Origin: Absidia repens
Taxonomy: Eukaryota; Mucoromycota; Mucoromycetes; Mucorales; Cunninghamellaceae
Direction of reading: 5' to 3'
Assembly (NCBI GenBank): GCA_002105175.1
Contig: MCGE01000019.1
Location: forward strand, 248,001-312,000
Length of the DNA: 64,000 nt
The notes under the pieces are model-generated. The model did not search any database, was not told the origin of the DNA, and saw only the letters and a program-made list of their open reading frames with translations. This document shows, piece after piece, positions 58,461-64,000 of the stretch. The position numbers and the translations under genes are program-made. Every line of letters starts with the position of its first letter. Within the stretch, counting starts at the first letter, position 1.

Positions 58461-59241
58461 AAAAAGTCACTGAACGACACTAAAATATTAAACGTCGATG
58501 AGAACATAAACTCATGATAATTTATAAGCATTGGATGGTATAATATTTATAGTAGTTGACTAGCATATCATTCCTTTTTTCATAGATGTCCTGTTGTTGC
58601 AAATCCGACTCGCAAGCCAAAACCGTCCAACTTCACATGCCTAAGGGTTTCTTTTAAAGGTATAGAATAACCAAAAACCGACCGCGCAACTTCGTCCCTT
58701 TTTTACTTTACTGCCATAGTTAAAATGTTTATTGTCAAGTAAAAAAAAATAGCCTTAGCATTTTCCATGAGACCTTTTTTTTTACATTCTTGCTGAACTT
58801 CCCCTATATGTTTAAACCCCGCACATTCAAGATCTCAGGAACAAAGAAAAAATCGGCTACAGGTTTCTAGTTTGTGGGAAGCTTATCCTATTTTACGTGG
58901 TACATCTTTACATGGATGAGAACGCATTTCAAACTGTGGGAAAACGTAGAATATCCTATGATATGAATGTCAAATCAGTTGATTTGTCCTAGTAAAAACA
59001 TAATGATTTTATACACATCTACCAATAAATAAGACGGTATACCAACACTAATACTAAGCACTTGAGGATTATTACACACAAAATCAGTTGCTTTTTTATT
59101 GATTGAATATGAATACACTATGCTAGCTACTATGATATAAATATATACACAAATGACAAATTGTAATGAGAGAGGGGAGAGTAAAAGATATGGATGTCCA
59201 TCATCTAAAGTCTAAGGTGAGAGACGGGAATTGGTTTTATT
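58461..59241. other. Intergenic; no gene supported
   Basis: A 23-codon open stretch (58586, starts MSCCCKSDSQ) is noted but not called. The rest is AT-rich; TTTAG-type units follow the DPH4 stop near 59205 on its coding strand. Confidence 0.35.
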
Positions 59242-59817
59242 CTAACTGTCATCATCATCTTCAATAACATCGTACAACACCCGAATACGCAAAGAGCAAT
59301 TATCGCAGCAAATTACATCGTTCCCAAGTTCCAAGTCATCTTCAGTTATCACGTACGTCCCAGAGCACCGACATACCAATGAGTAGGAGCCTTCACTTTC
59401 CGCGTATTCCATATCGTCCAAATCTACATCAGAATTGATTGTTATTTTGGTTTTGTGCGATTCCACTATTTCATTAGAGCAAGCGACCACCAAAACAAAA
59501 AAAAGTTAAAGTCAGTAAAAGCTTAGCCTTCCCGTGGTCCTTTACTTACCTTCCAGCTGTATATCGTATTTTTGTCGTTTTTCTGAGTCTCTTAAAACAT
59601 TCCAAGCCTGTAAGATCCTATGTGCATCATTTTCGTTCGACATCGGTGAAGAGGCTCCTTTTTTATCTGGGTGATGCTATGTAAAAGAAAGAGGATTAGC
59701 TAATTTTTAATCTCATTTTCATATATTTACCTGGATAATTAGCTGCTGGAATCTTTGCTTAATTATATTGGTTGGGGCATCCGGCGATACACCAAGAATT
59801 TGGTAATGCGTTTCCAT
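59242..59817 (-). CDS. DPH4: Diphthamide biosynthesis protein 4 (J-domain and CSL zinc finger)
   Basis: Exons 59817-59731, 59676-59550 and 59465-59242, 145 residues. The J domain opens METHYQILGVSPDAPTNIIK, with the HHPDK tripeptide at the exon 1/2 junction and RILQAWNVLRDSEKRQKYD after it. After an acidic linker comes the DPH-type zinc finger: CRCSGTYVITEDDL, then CCDNCSLRIRVLYD. This J-domain plus C-terminal CSL finger is diagnostic for Dph4/DNAJC24, a co-chaperone and electron carrier in the first step of diphthamide formation on elongation factor 2. Length is normal. The short first exon and the phase of both introns fit exactly. Cytosolic. Confidence 0.92.
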
Positions 59818-60969
59818 GAAACTGTAAAAATTTAAAAAAGAAAGAATTTTGCCTGCCTTCCGCCATTGTGTTTTATTGGTCAAAAAAAAAAAAAAACTAA
59901 GATCCAAGATATTCCAATCCCGACCAATAGAAGTTGAAGGAAATCATGGCACAAGTTGTCGGAAATGAGCACCGAAGCATTGGGCCCAGATGTGATCAAA
60001 AATTACCAAATGCACACCATCAACATCTCTTAATTTCACCCATTTCGTTTGATTACAGTCCGTAGTTTATTCCAAATCAACCACCATGCTCCTCCGCACA
60101 AAGTAGACACGCACACTATTTTTGTTCCTGAAAAACTGAGCTCATAATCCTGCTATGGAGTATAACTGACGCCTCATTTTATTTTATGGTCGTTTAGGTT
60201 CACGCAAAAGCTGCCTTGCAAAATTCACTCGAAAATGTCGAGCGGAAGAATATTGTGAGTTTAAATCATATTGGGTTATTTTTACTAAACTTCAAACAAA
60301 CGAATAACTATATGTTAATTTTATTTTCTTATATATATATATATTGCATTAGTTATCGACTAACCCCCTTCCTTTTTGTTTTTATCAATTTGGAACAATT
60401 CAGCATACTCCCAATTAAAAAAAAAAATTGCCCTGGTGTGCAAACATTTTTCCAAAAATTGGTCTACTTGGTGTGTTAAGGGCAACGTTGTTGAAATTAA
60501 AATCCCTTCCTTCATTTTGTACCTTCATAGGAGGCCTCTTGAGCTCAACCAGCTTCAGTTGAAGTCCCATTTGTTTTTAGTATACCACAAGCAAAAATCA
60601 TCATTAAGAAAGTATCGAGCCGGAGATGATATGATATGTCCATCCAACCGGAGATTATTATGGGTCGCAGAGAGCGAATACAGTACGTACAGCCACGTTC
60701 CATATCAAATGAACTATACATGACTGGTGACCAGTCGTTCGGTCTCAGGGGGGATGCTAGTAGTCACAGATAAGCTAGAAAGTGTAATGTGCTATGTAGC
60801 GACAGCAATACACACAGAATGACTTCAACTTAATAATATAATTGGTCGAGTACGCATATGACTGTCTTTGATGGCAATTGATCTAAAACTGCCAAGTAGT
60901 TAACGTAGTTATCGTGGATGAACTAGAGAACAAGTATTTGGTAGGTCATTTTCAACACAGATACAATAA
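59818..60969. other. Intergenic with possible small exons, no confident model
   Basis: Plus-strand pieces look coding: ATG at 59966 (MSTEALGPDVIKNYQ), a segment after a CAG acceptor at about 60057 (SLFQINHHAPPHK), and VHAKAALQNSLENVERKNI at about 60199-60255, bounded by a TTTAG acceptor and a GTGAGT donor. They do not join into one frame without forcing. A longer plus-strand open stretch, 60376-60720, starts in low-complexity sequence. From about 60680 the left flank of the next repeat copy may begin. Confidence 0.25.
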
Positions 60970-61910
60970 CGACACTTTTCATATTTGATGGGTCAGAGTA
61001 TGATTATTAAAAAGTAATACTTTATTGAAGCATATTAATAAACACTAAAACTATAAAGACGAAGAGCTCATTGTAACAAGGAATTTAATGGAAGGATCTT
61101 TTGGAGGAACATGTGACAAACTGATGCGAGATTTGAAGAATGGTAGACACTAATCTAAATGGATGGTTGTAAAAAGGGGTCTCATATATTTTACAAGGCA
61201 GACAATACATGAGAGACACTAAAAAGTTTTCTATTATTGAAGCACAGCAACGATCGACACTAATCAAAAGAATATGATGATAGCAAAAAGGAATCTACTA
61301 CACTGGTAATGAGAGAGACTAGTGGGACATTTTTGCATTGAAGAAGGTAAAAAAAGACATATTTTATTCATATATAGATACAAACTATGGACAAACTAAC
61401 ACTAAGCTAAGCTAATGGAAATTCCAAAACGCCAACTAATGGGTGGGTCTAAATCCTGAATCCAGAATGAAAGCGTTTCCCCATGCATGTTGTAATCCTT
61501 TAGCTGAACCCCCTTCTAAACTATTCCTGACACAATTCCAAGTCCAAATTAACCTCAAAGTAGTTGAATGATGGAGAAAAAAAGAGAGTGAAAAAAAGAA
61601 ATTAAATGAAAAGAGAGTGCGAAAAATGAGGGAGTAAATAAACATTCACGTGGGCGGGGTTTTAACTATGGGTCGCTCAGAGCAAAAGGAAACACTTCGA
61701 TTTTTTAGCACCATGTCCATGTAGCATCGTCAATATAGTGGTTCGATTCTCACGATAGTGACCATCATCATTCAACATCGGCAACATGGTTGTTCTATTC
61801 TCTTGAAGCCTTTGCAGTGAGAAATTCAGCCTAATTTTGTTACGCCTTCACTTGTGGAGTAATTTGTCACACGCCGTAGGATAGCTTGCACTCCCTGAAA
61901 AAATATGTCT
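60970..61910 (+). repeat. Dispersed non-coding repeat, copy 7
   Basis: TACTTTATTGAAGCATATTA (61019), ATTATTGAAGCACAGCAACG (61234), ACAAACTATGGACAAACTAA (61380), core AATGAAAGCGTTTCCCCATG (61467), TTCACGTGGGCGGGG (CACGTG at 61649), then TAGTGGTTCGATTCTCACGA (61736) and a right end near 61900. Several copies share the same module order. No coding capacity. Confidence 0.7.

Positions 61911-64000
<2,090 letters not shown>

Noticed and set aside
58586..58657. 23-codon frame starting MSCCCKSDSQ, metallothionein-like at first sight
   Set aside because: Only four or fewer Cys, no CxC series, very short, and no supporting context.
60376..60720. 115-codon plus-strand frame after the possible exons opposite DPH4
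   Set aside because: Begins in an A run, no domain recognised, and overlaps what may be repeat flank; kept only as a note.

Overview
The window is nuclear DNA from a filamentous fungus, most likely an early-diverging Mucoromycota (Mucorales-type) species. The grounds are short GT-AG introns (mostly 50-110 bp), A/T-rich spacers with very long homopolymer and TA runs, pyrimidine-rich stretches just before start codons, many Gln/Asn/Ser/His-rich low-complexity proteins, and a gene set typical of that group: myristoylation-motif methyltransferase, AIG1-like GTPase, NmrA-like proteins, GATA factors and a COG6/SEC2/ROM2 set. There is no sign of bacterial, organellar or viral sequence. The taxon call is inference from style; no marker gene is present.

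Layout. 1-8.7 kb: 5'-part of a SAM methyltransferase (-), a PH-domain protein with an apparent frameshift (-), an AIG1-type GTPase (+) and an AreA/NIT2-like GATA factor (+). 8.7-16.9 kb: a Sec2/Rabin-type Rab GEF (-), a previously easy-to-miss two-exon small gene (-), and a divergent pair, TMEM70-like mitochondrial protein (-) and pantoate-beta-alanine ligase (+). 19-27 kb: NmrA-like protein (-), the proteasome assembly chaperone Nas2 (+) and a Rom2-like Rho GEF with a CNH domain (+). 29-39.3 kb: a run of minus-strand genes: a single-pass membrane protein, a possible microprotein, COG6 (13 exons), a CAMK-like kinase, a membrane RING-H2 protein and a YeiH-type (putative sulfate exporter family) transporter. 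40-44 kb: a second GATA factor (+) and asparagine synthetase (-). 47-56 kb: an orphan coiled-coil/membrane protein (-) and a 17-exon paladin-like protein with three phosphatase-like repeats (-). 59-64 kb: Dph4 (-) and the start of a C2H2 zinc-finger gene (+) cut by the window edge.

The long gene-free stretches (about 5-7, 9-11, 17-19, 28, 45-46.5, 57-58.5 and 60.7-62 kb) are not empty. At least seven copies of one non-coding dispersed repeat family sit in them, in both orientations, sharing a core block and, in six copies, a CACGTG box. No transposase, reverse transcriptase or terminal repeat is visible.

The genes do not form one pathway. Shared themes are membrane traffic and Rho/Rab signalling (SEC2-like GEF, COG6, ROM2-like GEF), nitrogen and sulfur/amino-acid metabolism (AreA-like GATA factor, asparagine synthetase, YeiH-type transporter, pantothenate synthesis) and protein quality or modification (NAS2, DPH4, RING ligase). 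Exon models were built by hand from splice sites; those for PAN6, COG6, the kinase, RING, YeiH-type, ASN, RhoGEF, coiled-coil, paladin and DPH4 genes all sum to a multiple of three.
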